From assembly GCA_029858545.1 (NCBI GenBank), contig JAOUFA010000085.1, positions 1 through 11,232 of the forward strand: a DNA stretch of 11,232 nt, read 5' to 3'. Positions 5,702 through 11,232 of this stretch are shown here, piece after piece. How positions within the stretch are numbered: position 1 is the first letter of the stretch; every line of letters begins with the position of its first letter. This DNA comes from Betaproteobacteria bacterium. Its GTDB lineage: Bacteria > Pseudomonadota > Gammaproteobacteria > Burkholderiales > SG8-39. A program made the translations under genes and the position numbers. A model generated the notes under the pieces. It saw only the letters and a list, made by a program, of their open reading frames with translations, did no database searches and was not told where the DNA came from.

Positions 5702-6926
5702 CCGCCCTGCGCACGACGTAGCCGATCGAGAGTCCCTGCGCCAGAATCGAGAACACGACCACGCAGTAGGTCAGCGTGACCACCGCATCGCGCTCCGCGC
5801 CGGCGGGCAGCGACAGCGCGAGCGCCACCGAAATGCCGCCGCGCAGGCCTCCCCAGGTCAGCACCTTCCACGAACCCCGCGGCAGAGCGAAGGAGCGCCC
5901 GAGCAGGCCCACCGGCAGGCCGACCGTGAGCAAGCGGGCGAGCAAGGTCACCGCGATCGCCACCGCTGCGGCGAGCAGTTCATTGCCCGAGAAGGTCACG
6001 AGCAGAACCTCCATGCCGATCAGAACGAACAGCATCGCATTGAGGATCTCGTCGATCAGCTCCCAGAACATGTCCAGATAGCGGCGCGTGGTGTCCGACA
6101 TCGCCAGCGCGCGACCGTGGTTGCCGATGATCAGGCCCGCGACCACCATCGCGAGCGGTCCGGAAACATGCAGCCGGCTGGCGAGCGCATAGCCTCCGGT
6201 CACGGCGGCCAGCGTCAGCAGTACCTCGACCTGATAATTGTCCACGCTCTTCAACAAACGGAAGGTCAGATAGCCGAGCGCGAGGCCGAACAGCAGGCCG
6301 CCGCCCGCTTCGTGCAGCAACAGGCGGATACCCTGGCCCGGCGTCGGCGCGAGGCCGCTCACCAGCATGCCCAGCAGCAACGAAAAGATCACCACCCCGA
6401 CGCCGTCGTTAAAGAGCGATTCGCCCGCGATCACCAGTTCCAGATCTTTCGGCGCGCCTGCCGACTTGAGGATGCCCATCACCGCGATCGGATCGGTGGG
6501 CGAGATCAGCGCGCCGAACAGCAGGCAGTACATGAACGGCAGCTGCAGGCCCGCGAGCGGCAGCGCGAACCACATTCCATAGCCTACCGCGAGGGTCGAG
6601 AGCAGCGTGCCGAGCACGGCGAGCGCGGCGACCGGCCAGCGGTGGGCGCGCAGTTCGCTCAAGTCGACATGCAGCGCGCCGGCAAACAGCAGCAGCGAGA
6701 GCATGCCCTGCATCAGGACGTCCGAAAAGTCGATCGAGCGCAGCAGCGATTCCTCGTACTGGCGCAGGCCGTGCGCGACGCCCACCGCGTCGAGCCCGAC
6801 CAGCGCCAGCGAAAATGCCAGCGCGGCGGCCATCACGCCGATCGTCGTGGGCATGCCGACGAAACGGTAATTCAGATAGGCCAGCAGCGCGGTAATGACC
6901 AGGCAGGTGGCGGCGATATCAAGCAT
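5688..6926 (-). CDS. CPA1-family sodium (or potassium)/proton antiporter
   Basis: Inner-membrane antiporter of 412 residues that exchanges cytoplasmic Na+ or K+ for protons. It has about 12 hydrophobic helices and the hallmark motifs: ISPTDPIAVMGILK (Thr144-Asp145-Pro146 in the unwound helix of the ion site) and GESLFNDGVGVV (Asn173-Asp174, with Asp174 the expected ion-binding carboxylate). Further on are the acidic helix FWELIDEILNAMLFVLIGME and the conserved WGGLRGGISVALALSLP near the C-terminus. ATG 6926 was chosen because the first helix starts right there (MLDIAATCLVITALL); the frame continues 45 codons upstream, but those read as Arg/Pro/Ala-rich non-membrane sequence. No clear Shine-Dalgarno precedes the ATG. 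There is no long cytoplasmic regulatory tail. Whether Na+ or K+ is preferred cannot be read from sequence. Confidence 0.92.
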   Translation of the reverse strand: MLDIAATCLVITALLAYLNYRFVGMPTTIGVMAAALAFSLALVGLDAVGVAHGLRQYEESLLRSIDFSDVLMQGMLSLLLFAGALHVDLSELRAHRWPVAALAVLGTLLSTLAVGYGMWFALPLAGLQLPFMYCLLFGALISPTDPIAVMGILKSAGAPKDLELVIAGESLFNDGVGVVIFSLLLGMLVSGLAPTPGQGIRLLLHEAGGGLLFGLALGYLTFRLLKSVDNYQVEVLLTLAAVTGGYALASRLHVSGPLAMVVAGLIIGNHGRALAMSDTTRRYLDMFWELIDEILNAMLFVLIGMEVLLVTFSGNELLAAAVAIAVTLLARLLTVGLPVGLLGRSFALPRGSWKVLTWGGLRGGISVALALSLPAGAERDAVVTLTYCVVVFSILAQGLSIGYVVRRAVTRR

Positions 6927-7099
6927 GGGGGAGCGCGGTCGATGCGGTAAGGCTGGAGCGTACCGCGTCGGCCGGCGGAACGCAGCCCGCTGCGCCGCGG
7001 CCCCCGCCGGGCGGACCGGCCGACGCAAGCGAAGTTGGCCAAGCGGGCAAAAACGGGTCAAACTATCGGACTATTCACATCGCCTCGATAGGAGTTACC

Positions 7100-7234
7100 G
7101 TGAGCCATTCCCAGACAGTGCAGACCCGGCGCAGGAAGCAAAAGGCCAAGAAGGGGCAGGCGGTGATCGCCAAGCGAGAAAAGAGGCTGGGCAAACAGGC
7201 CGCGAAGAAGGCCGCCGCGGCAGCCGCGAAATAG
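7100..7234 (+). CDS. 44-residue Lys/Arg/Ala-rich basic peptide (GTG start)
   Basis: A small gene with a GTG start: a clean Shine-Dalgarno (AGGAG, about 7090-7094) sits 5 bases upstream, and the frame ends in TAG at 7232-7234. The product starts (M)SHSQTVQTRRRKQKAKKGQA and ends in the low-complexity tail KQAAKKAAAAAAK. About a third of the residues are Lys or Arg, with one acidic residue in the whole chain. That composition resembles the alanine/lysine-rich tails of bacterial histone-H1-like and AlgP-type DNA-binding proteins, so nucleic-acid binding is a fair guess, not a finding. I do not recognise a named family. It lies 25 nt before the HNH gene and is likely its operon partner. Confidence 0.65.
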   Translation: MSHSQTVQTRRRKQKAKKGQAVIAKREKRLGKQAAKKAAAAAAK

Positions 7235-7259
7235 GCGCAACGCATCGTACGGGGGCTTC

Positions 7260-7631
7260 GTGGGCACAACCGACCCCGGAAAACTGGACCGCATCATCGC
7301 CGACGCGCGTCGCGCGGCCGAGAAGCGCGATCGGGGCTATCGCGAACAGGCGCTGAAGATCTACCCCTGGATTTGCGGACGGTGCGCGCGCGAGTTCACG
7401 CGTGCCAATCTGCGCGAGCTGACCGTCCACCACCGCGATCACGATCACGACAACAATCCCTCCGACGGCAGCAACTGGGAGTTGCTGTGTCTGTACTGCC
7501 ACGACAACGAACACCAGCGGCAGCTGGAGGCGGCGGCCGCCGCAGGCCAGCGCTCGGCCGGCGGGACCGGGTCGACCTACGCGGCGTTTGCGAATCTGAA
7601 GGGGCTGCTGGCGGGCAAGCCGCCGAAGTGA
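7260..7631 (+). CDS. yajD: YajD-like HNH nuclease family protein
   Basis: Protein of 123 residues closely resembling Escherichia coli YajD, including GYREQALKIYPWICGRC, LRELTVHHRDHDHDNNP and DGSNWELLCLYCHDNEH. The HNH (beta-beta-alpha metal) fold is complete: Cys39-x2-Cys42 and Cys77-x2-Cys80 as structural zinc knuckles, the His57-His58 pair with the catalytic His, Asn72 in the middle position, and His81/His85 as likely metal ligands. HNH proteins cut or nick DNA, but YajD's own substrate is not established to my knowledge. GTG 7260 was chosen because a G-run (7251-7255) lies just upstream and the N-terminal length fits the family. The 20-odd residues before the conserved core are charged and variable. 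It sits between the basic peptide gene (25 nt) and the VOC gene (43 nt), on the same strand. Confidence 0.88.
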   Translation: MGTTDPGKLDRIIADARRAAEKRDRGYREQALKIYPWICGRCAREFTRANLRELTVHHRDHDHDNNPSDGSNWELLCLYCHDNEHQRQLEAAAAAGQRSAGGTGSTYAAFANLKGLLAGKPPK

Positions 7632-7674
7632 TGCGGGCAATTGAACCGAGGCGAACGGAACTGCGAGGCTGTCC

Positions 7675-8106
7675 ATGGTGAGCGTGCGGGGAATCGATCA
7701 CGTCGTGCTGCGCGTGCGCGATCTTGAGGCGATGGGTCGTTTTTACTGCGACGTGCTCGGTGCGCAATATGTCGCGTACCGTTCGGAATTCGGCATGACG
7801 CATCTGCGCGTGGGTGCTTCGCTGATCGACCTTGTCGCGGTCAAGGGACTGAGCGACAGGAGCGGCGCGCGGCCGGAAGCCGGGCTAGCGCGCAACCTGG
7901 ATCATCTTTGCCTGCGGGTCGAGCCGTTCGACCAGGAGAAGATCCTCGCACATCTCAAGTTTCACCGCGTCGAGCCGGGCGAGATCCGGCAGCGGTTCGG
8001 CGCCGAGGGCAACGGCGTGTCGATCTACCTCAAGGATCCCGAGGGAAATACCGTGGAATTGAAGGGGCCGTCGGATGGAAGCGCGGTACCGCTGGCAGGG
8101 ACCTGA
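7675..8106 (+). CDS. VOC superfamily protein (glyoxalase/dioxygenase fold)
   Basis: A 143-residue vicinal-oxygen-chelate protein with the two expected beta-alpha-beta-beta-beta modules. Module one begins GIDHVVLRVRDLEAMGRFYCDVLG (His9); module two begins NLDHLCLRVEPFD (His77) and ends YLKDPEGNTVELKG (Glu128). His9, His77 and Glu128 are in the positions of metal ligands in this superfamily. Length fits the single-chain glyoxalase-I-like subgroup. The substrate cannot be assigned: the superfamily includes glyoxalase I, extradiol dioxygenases, fosfomycin-resistance enzymes and binding proteins. ATG 7675 is supported by GAGG at 7665-7668. It follows the HNH gene by 43 nt and may be the last gene of that operon. 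It is convergent with the protease gene, 33 nt away, with no obvious terminator between. Confidence 0.87.
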   Translation: MVSVRGIDHVVLRVRDLEAMGRFYCDVLGAQYVAYRSEFGMTHLRVGASLIDLVAVKGLSDRSGARPEAGLARNLDHLCLRVEPFDQEKILAHLKFHRVEPGEIRQRFGAEGNGVSIYLKDPEGNTVELKGPSDGSAVPLAGT

Positions 8107-8139
8107 GCCGCTGAACACGCCACGGCCGGACGACCACCG

Positions 8140-9276
8140 TCATTCCCCGGGCTTCAGCACCACCGAAACCTCGCGCCGCGCGCCGTTGCGCAGCACGCTG
8201 ATGCGGACCCGGCTGCCGACCTTGTAATCGTCGAGTCGCGCGAGCAGCTTGCCGACGCTGTCGACCTGCTGGCCCTCGACCGCGACGATGACATCGCCGG
8301 GCACGACGCTGCCGTCGCGCGACACGGTCGCCGCCTTCAGGCCGGCCGCCTCGGCGGCGGAGCCCCTGGCGACCCTGAGGAGGAACACGCCCTTCACGTT
8401 GAGGAGTTCGGAAAGACGCTGGTTGATGTGTTCGTCGGCGGCCACGCCGAGCGTGGGCCGGATGTATTTGCCGTGCCGGATCAACTGCGGCACGACGCGG
8501 TTGACGGTATCGACCGGTACCGCGAAACCGATTCCGGCGCTCGCACCGCTCGGACTGTAGATCGCGGTGTTGATGCCGATGAGCCTCCCGGCCGAATCGA
8601 GCAGCGGGCCGCCGGAGTTGCCCGGATTGATCGCCGCGTCGGTCTGGATCAGGTGTTCGATGGTATGGCCGTTCCCGCCGGAAAGCGAGCGGTCGAGCGC
8701 CGAGATGATTCCCGTGGTGAGCGTCCAGTCCAGGCCGAAGGGGTTGCCGATCGCGTACACCTTCTGTCCGGTCCTGAGATTTTGGCTCTCGCCCACCGCA
8801 ACCGGCGGCGGACGCCTGTTCGCGACGTCGATCTTCAGCACCGCGATGTCGTGCGCGGGGCTCGCGCCGACCAGCGTCGCCCTGTAATCGCGCCCGTCGG
8901 CCAGCTTCACGCGCGCGCCGGTCGCGCCCTGGATCACGTGGTAGTTGGTGATCACATGGCCCGTGTCGTCCCAGACGAAGCCCGAGCCCGTGCCGCGCGG
9001 CACCGAATGCACGTCGCGCGTCCAGAGATCCATCACCTGTTCCTGCGTGCTGATGAACACGACCGAACTCTTCGATTTCTCGAAGATCGAAATGGTCGAT
9101 CTTTCCTCGGCGGTCAGTTCGCCGCGCGGTGTGAGCGGGCGCGGCGCGGCATTCTCCGCCGCCGCGTTTCCGATCGGCGGCGGGCCGTAGCACAGAGCGA
9201 TCAGCAGCGCCGCGGCGAGCGTCGGCCACGCGCGTGCGGTCGGCAATCGGTCGCTCGGGGAGGTCATGGCTCTCAT
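8140..9276 (-). CDS. Exported HtrA/DegQ-type serine protease with one PDZ domain
   Basis: A 378-residue S1C-family protease for envelope protein quality control. The N-terminus is a signal peptide: basic start, hydrophobic core LAAALLIALCYG, and a likely signal peptidase I site after Ala40 (NAAA|EN). The trypsin-like domain carries a complete triad: His113 in TNYHVI, Asp143 in AHDIAVLKI, and Ser221 in GNSGGPL. A single PDZ domain spans about residues 271-376 (RPTLGV to the C-terminus). One PDZ and a cleavable rather than anchoring signal set it between DegS (one PDZ, anchored) and DegP/DegQ (two PDZ). Met4 (ATG 9267) is an alternative start; neither has a strong Shine-Dalgarno. It is divergent from the biotin carrier operon across 244 bases containing several dyads. 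Confidence 0.9.
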   Translation of the reverse strand: MRAMTSPSDRLPTARAWPTLAAALLIALCYGPPPIGNAAAENAAPRPLTPRGELTAEERSTISIFEKSKSSVVFISTQEQVMDLWTRDVHSVPRGTGSGFVWDDTGHVITNYHVIQGATGARVKLADGRDYRATLVGASPAHDIAVLKIDVANRRPPPVAVGESQNLRTGQKVYAIGNPFGLDWTLTTGIISALDRSLSGGNGHTIEHLIQTDAAINPGNSGGPLLDSAGRLIGINTAIYSPSGASAGIGFAVPVDTVNRVVPQLIRHGKYIRPTLGVAADEHINQRLSELLNVKGVFLLRVARGSAAEAAGLKAATVSRDGSVVPGDVIVAVEGQQVDSVGKLLARLDDYKVGSRVRISVLRNGARREVSVVLKPGE

Positions 9277-9330
9277 TCAAGGTCCCGGTGCGAACCTGGC
9301 AGCGCTTGATATCGGTCGAACTGCGGGCGC

Positions 9331-9364
9331 GCACTTTGTGCTAGCTTACACCGTCCGTCGGTGT
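9331..9364. promoter_or_regulatory. Pair of dyads in the protease/biotin-carrier divergent region
   Basis: GCAC-TTT-GTGC (9331-9341) and ACACCG-TCCGT-CGGTGT (9348-9364) are perfect inverted repeats lying almost side by side. They sit about 55-90 bases upstream of the protease start and 160-190 bases upstream of the carrier start. They could be operators for either side; no regulator gene is nearby to name the protein. Confidence 0.35.
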
Positions 9365-9397
9365 GCGGCGCGCCGCGTCGAGTTGGGGGGCGTGCCA

Positions 9398-9431
9398 CGG
9401 CGCAGCCGTCGTAGGTCGGCGCAGCCGTCGT
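9398..9431. repeat. 15-base direct repeat, 19-base period
   Basis: CGGCGCAGCCGTCGT occurs exactly twice, at 9398-9412 and 9417-9431, with 4 bases between. It lies upstream of the biotin carrier operon and could be a tandem protein-binding site or a small local duplication. Confidence 0.5.
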
Positions 9432-9467
9432 CGTATGCATGGCGCCGCCGCGCGCTGACTTCGCGTT

Positions 9468-9485
9468 TTGACAACACTATTGACG
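9468..9485 (+). promoter_or_regulatory. Promoter-like TTGACA element before the biotin carrier gene
   Basis: A perfect -35 hexamer TTGACA (9468-9473) is followed by a second TTGAC at 9480-9484, in a short A/T-richer stretch 36-53 bases before the ATG. Neither has a convincing -10 box at 16-18 bases. An alternative reading pairs CTGACT (9455-9460) with TATTGA near 9478. A promoter here is likely by position, but the exact boxes are unresolved. Confidence 0.35.
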
Positions 9486-9520
9486 ATCCACAACCGAACT
9501 GATTCGAGAGGGGAGTAACC

Positions 9521-9733
9521 ATGGCAGAAATTCTGGCTCCGCTGGCGGGGAAAATCCTGGCCGTGCTAGTCGAACCCGGCGCGAAGGTCGAGGAAGACGA
9601 CGAGCTGATCGTCATCGAGGCGCTGAAGATGGAGAACACCGTGTACGCGCCGCAAGCCGGTACCGTCAAGGAAATCAAGGTGAAGGTCGGCGACAGCGTG
9701 GAGGATGAGGCCCTGCTCCTCGTGCTCGAATGA
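9521..9733 (+). CDS. Stand-alone biotin carrier protein (biotinyl domain)
   Basis: A 70-residue protein that is essentially one biotinyl domain. It carries the attachment motif EALKMEN with biotin-accepting Lys36 at the hairpin tip, preceded by LAPLAGKILAVLVEPGAKV and followed by YAPQAGTVKEIKVKVGDSV, the two matching halves of the barrel. It lacks the Pro/Ala-rich linker and N-terminal region of typical AccB or GcdC proteins. Its likely role is to carry CO2 for the carboxyltransferase starting at 10961, as in glutaconyl-CoA decarboxylase; a role in a separate acyl-CoA carboxylase is possible. A strong Shine-Dalgarno (AGAGGGGAG, 9507-9515) supports ATG 9521. It appears to be the first gene of an operon; the dehydrogenase starts 34 nt after its stop. 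No biotin carboxylase gene is visible. Confidence 0.9.
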   Translation: MAEILAPLAGKILAVLVEPGAKVEEDDELIVIEALKMENTVYAPQAGTVKEIKVKVGDSVEDEALLLVLE

Positions 9734-9767
9734 TGAACGGCAGGCTATAGACGAAGGCGAGGCGAAG

Positions 9768-10928
9768 ATGAATTTCGAACTGAGCGAGGAACAACGACTG
9801 ATCCAGGACACCGCGCGGCGATTCGCCGCCGAGGAAATCGCGCCGACGCTGGTGCAGGAGGAGGCGAAGCACGAATTTCGCGCCGATCGCGTCGCCAAGA
9901 TGGGCGCGCTCGGTTTCTTCTCCTGCGCGCTGCCCGAAGAACTCGGCGGCAGCGGCATGGGCTACATGGAGTCGGTGCTGATGGCCGAGCAGATCGGCAG
10001 GATCTCGGCGTCGTGGCGGTTGCCGTTCAACATGCAGAATCTGGGGCCGGCGCTGACGGTGAACAAATTCGGCAGCGATGCGCAGAAGAAGAAGTATGTG
10101 CCCGGCTGGGTGGCCGGCACGCAGCTCGGCTTTTTCGCGATGACCGAGGCGAACACCGGTTCGGACGTGGCGAGCATGAAGACCCACGCCATCGACCGCG
10201 GCGATCACTGGGAGGTGCACGGCTCGAAGATGTGGATTTCGCAGGCGCACGTCGGCGACGCCGGGCTGCTCTACGCCTACACCGACCGGGCGCAGGGCAA
10301 CAAGGGCATGACCGCGTTCATCATCGAGCCCAAGAACTGGAAGGGCTGCACCGCGCGTGCGATCGAAACCAAGCTGGGCCTGAAGTGCGCGCCGACGGGT
10401 GAGTTCGCGTTCGACGGCATGAAGGTGCCGAAGGAGAACGTGCTCGGCAAACCCGGCGAGGGCTTTCGCATCTGCATGTGGCAATTGAACCAGACACGCC
10501 TGGGTTGCGCCGCCGGCGCGCTCGGCGTCGCGGGCGGCGCGCTCGATATCGCGGTTCAATACGCCAACGAGCGCACCCAGTTCGGCAAACCGATCTCGCA
10601 GCACCAGATGATCCAGGCGCAGATCGCCGAGATGGCGGTCGAGCACCAGGCCGCGCAAATGCTGGTCTACCGGGCGGCGTGGCTCAAGGACAACAGCAAG
10701 CCGAACCAGTACGAGACCTCGGTGGCGAAGTTCGCGGCATCGGAGGCGGCGGTGCACGCGGCGAACGAGTGCATGAAGATCTACGGTTCGTTCGGGTTTT
10801 CGACCGAGTATCCGGCGGAACGCTTCTACCGCGACGCCAAGTCGCTGCAGGTGGTCGAGGGCACCTCCAACATCCAGAAGATCATCATCGCGGGGATGGC
10901 CAGCGGCGCGACCCCCAATCGCGAATAG
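9768..10928 (+). CDS. Acyl-CoA dehydrogenase, likely non-decarboxylating glutaryl-CoA dehydrogenase
   Basis: A 386-residue FAD-dependent acyl-CoA dehydrogenase of normal length. It shows FAMTEANTGSD (FAD/substrate loop, about residues 123-133), WISQAHVGD, NERTQFGKPI, FGFSTEYPAERFYRDAK and the catalytic base Glu364 in QVVEGTSNIQK. The overall pattern (KVPKENVLGKPGEG, NQTRLGCAAG, STEYP) resembles glutaconyl-CoA-forming glutaryl-CoA dehydrogenase of Desulfococcus, recalled from memory. Val363 precedes the base where decarboxylating enzymes such as human GCDH have Tyr. By eye alignment the Glu of the human Glu87/Arg94/Ser95 network is Gly77 and the Ser is Leu85, with Arg84 kept. Flanking by a biotin carrier and a GcdA-like subunit fits this reaction. 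ATG 9768 is preceded by GAGG. A different short-chain acyl-CoA substrate cannot be excluded. Confidence 0.85.
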   Translation: MNFELSEEQRLIQDTARRFAAEEIAPTLVQEEAKHEFRADRVAKMGALGFFSCALPEELGGSGMGYMESVLMAEQIGRISASWRLPFNMQNLGPALTVNKFGSDAQKKKYVPGWVAGTQLGFFAMTEANTGSDVASMKTHAIDRGDHWEVHGSKMWISQAHVGDAGLLYAYTDRAQGNKGMTAFIIEPKNWKGCTARAIETKLGLKCAPTGEFAFDGMKVPKENVLGKPGEGFRICMWQLNQTRLGCAAGALGVAGGALDIAVQYANERTQFGKPISQHQMIQAQIAEMAVEHQAAQMLVYRAAWLKDNSKPNQYETSVAKFAASEAAVHAANECMKIYGSFGFSTEYPAERFYRDAKSLQVVEGTSNIQKIIIAGMASGATPNRE

Positions 10929-10960
10929 GAAACAGGGTTTGAAGGAAGGGATGAATCGGA

Positions 10961-11232
10961 ATGAGACCGTATTTTGAAAAGATGCCGGGCCTGGGCAAGC
11001 CGCTGAAGGAAAACCGCCTCGCACGCACGCAGCAGAGCCGCGCGCAGATCGAGGCGATCGAGGCCGAGATCGCCGCCGCGAAGAAGGCGGTCGAAGAAGT
11101 GGGTCTGCCCGCCGCCAAGATCAACGAGCGCGGCGGACTGACGGTGTGGCAGCGGCTCGAATACCTGGTCGATCCGGGCAGCTGGCAGCCGCTGCACAGT
11201 CTCTACAATCCGGCCGACAACGAAGAGGGCAC
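10961..11232 (+). CDS. gcdA: Carboxyltransferase subunit, GcdA-like, N-terminal part (runs off the right edge)
   Basis: The first 90 codons of a biotin-dependent carboxyltransferase. The start MRPYFEKMPGLGKPLKENRL, an Ala/Glu/Lys-rich helix, and NERGGLTVWQRLEYLVDPGSW followed by PLHSLYNPADNEEG closely resemble the N-terminus of the glutaconyl-CoA decarboxylase alpha subunit of Acidaminococcus. That subunit moves the carboxyl group of glutaconyl-CoA to biotin. Other carboxyltransferases (propionyl-, methylcrotonyl- or geranyl-CoA) share the ERxxxLxDPGSW element but not this opening. The core with the CoA-binding and oxyanion loops is outside the window, so decarboxylase versus carboxylase is not proven. 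ATG 10961 has GGAAGGG about 10 bases upstream; an ATG at 10951 is in another frame and stops within 9 codons. It lies 32 nt after the dehydrogenase stop. Confidence 0.8.
   Translation, partial: MRPYFEKMPGLGKPLKENRLARTQQSRAQIEAIEAEIAAAKKAVEEVGLPAAKINERGGLTVWQRLEYLVDPGSWQPLHSLYNPADNEEG

Noticed and set aside
6117..6950. 277-codon plus-strand open frame opposite the antiporter
   Set aside because: Gln/Arg/Glu/His-rich shadow frame; the opposite strand has the TDP and FNDG antiporter motifs.
6927..7061. 45-codon N-terminal extension of the antiporter
   Set aside because: Arg/Pro/Ala-rich with no membrane character, and CPA1 proteins start with the first helix. Met at 6926 fits that.
7260..7631. 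HNH gene as a homing endonuclease or phage-derived nuclease
   Set aside because: Its length and conserved core match the widespread chromosomal YajD family, and no intron, intein or phage genes surround it.
8140..9276. Protease as a lipoprotein, because of Cys29 in the signal region
   Set aside because: The context IALC has Leu at -1, where lipoproteins need Gly, Ala or Ser; an AXA-type signal peptidase I site follows at residues 38-40.
9398..9431. Start of a CRISPR array
   Set aside because: Only two 15-base copies with a 4-base gap; no spacer-length intervals and no cas genes.

Overview
The window looks like chromosomal DNA of a high-GC betaproteobacterium, probably of the Rhodocyclales or Burkholderiales type. 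The reasons are strong G/C bias at third codon positions, a YajD-type HNH protein, a CPA1 antiporter, and a biotin-dependent acyl-CoA module of the kind used in aromatic or dicarboxylic acid breakdown. This taxonomic call is inferred from gene content and composition only. I see no insertion sequence, prophage, tRNA, rRNA or CRISPR array.

Layout. (1) Positions 1-2380: the N-terminal two thirds of mobA (molybdenum cofactor guanylyltransferase) runs leftward off the edge. It is divergent from an MFS exporter followed after 13 nt by a SAM-dependent methyltransferase. (2) Positions 2381-3289: a 345-base leader rich in small dyads and repeats, then a predicted lipoprotein of unknown function. (3) Positions 3290-5701: a strong GC hairpin, then an orphan membrane histidine kinase with the order dCache-HAMP-PAS-HisKA-HATPase. 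(4) Positions 5688-6926, minus strand: a CPA1 sodium/proton antiporter whose 3' end overlaps that of the kinase by 14 nt. (5) Positions 7100-8106: a probable three-gene operon of a 44-residue Lys/Arg/Ala-rich peptide starting at GTG, a YajD-like HNH protein, and a VOC-superfamily protein. (6) Positions 8140-9276, minus strand: an exported HtrA/DegQ-type serine protease with one PDZ domain. (7) Positions 9521 to the right edge: a biotin carrier protein, an acyl-CoA dehydrogenase and the start of a GcdA-like carboxyltransferase.

The last block is the most interesting. The carboxyltransferase N-terminus resembles the alpha subunit of sodium-pumping glutaconyl-CoA decarboxylase. The dehydrogenase resembles the non-decarboxylating, glutaconyl-CoA-forming glutaryl-CoA dehydrogenases known from strict anaerobes: Val replaces the Tyr that precedes the catalytic Glu in decarboxylating enzymes. 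Read together, the three genes suggest glutaryl-CoA to glutaconyl-CoA to crotonyl-CoA, with decarboxylation energy possibly stored as a sodium gradient. The membrane subunit that would prove this lies outside the window.

Most remaining genes are ordinary housekeeping or accessory functions. The regulatory observations (competing hairpins at 2536-2571, a dyad before the kinase start, dyads and direct repeats at 9277-9520, a possibly leaderless mobA) were read by eye and are tentative.
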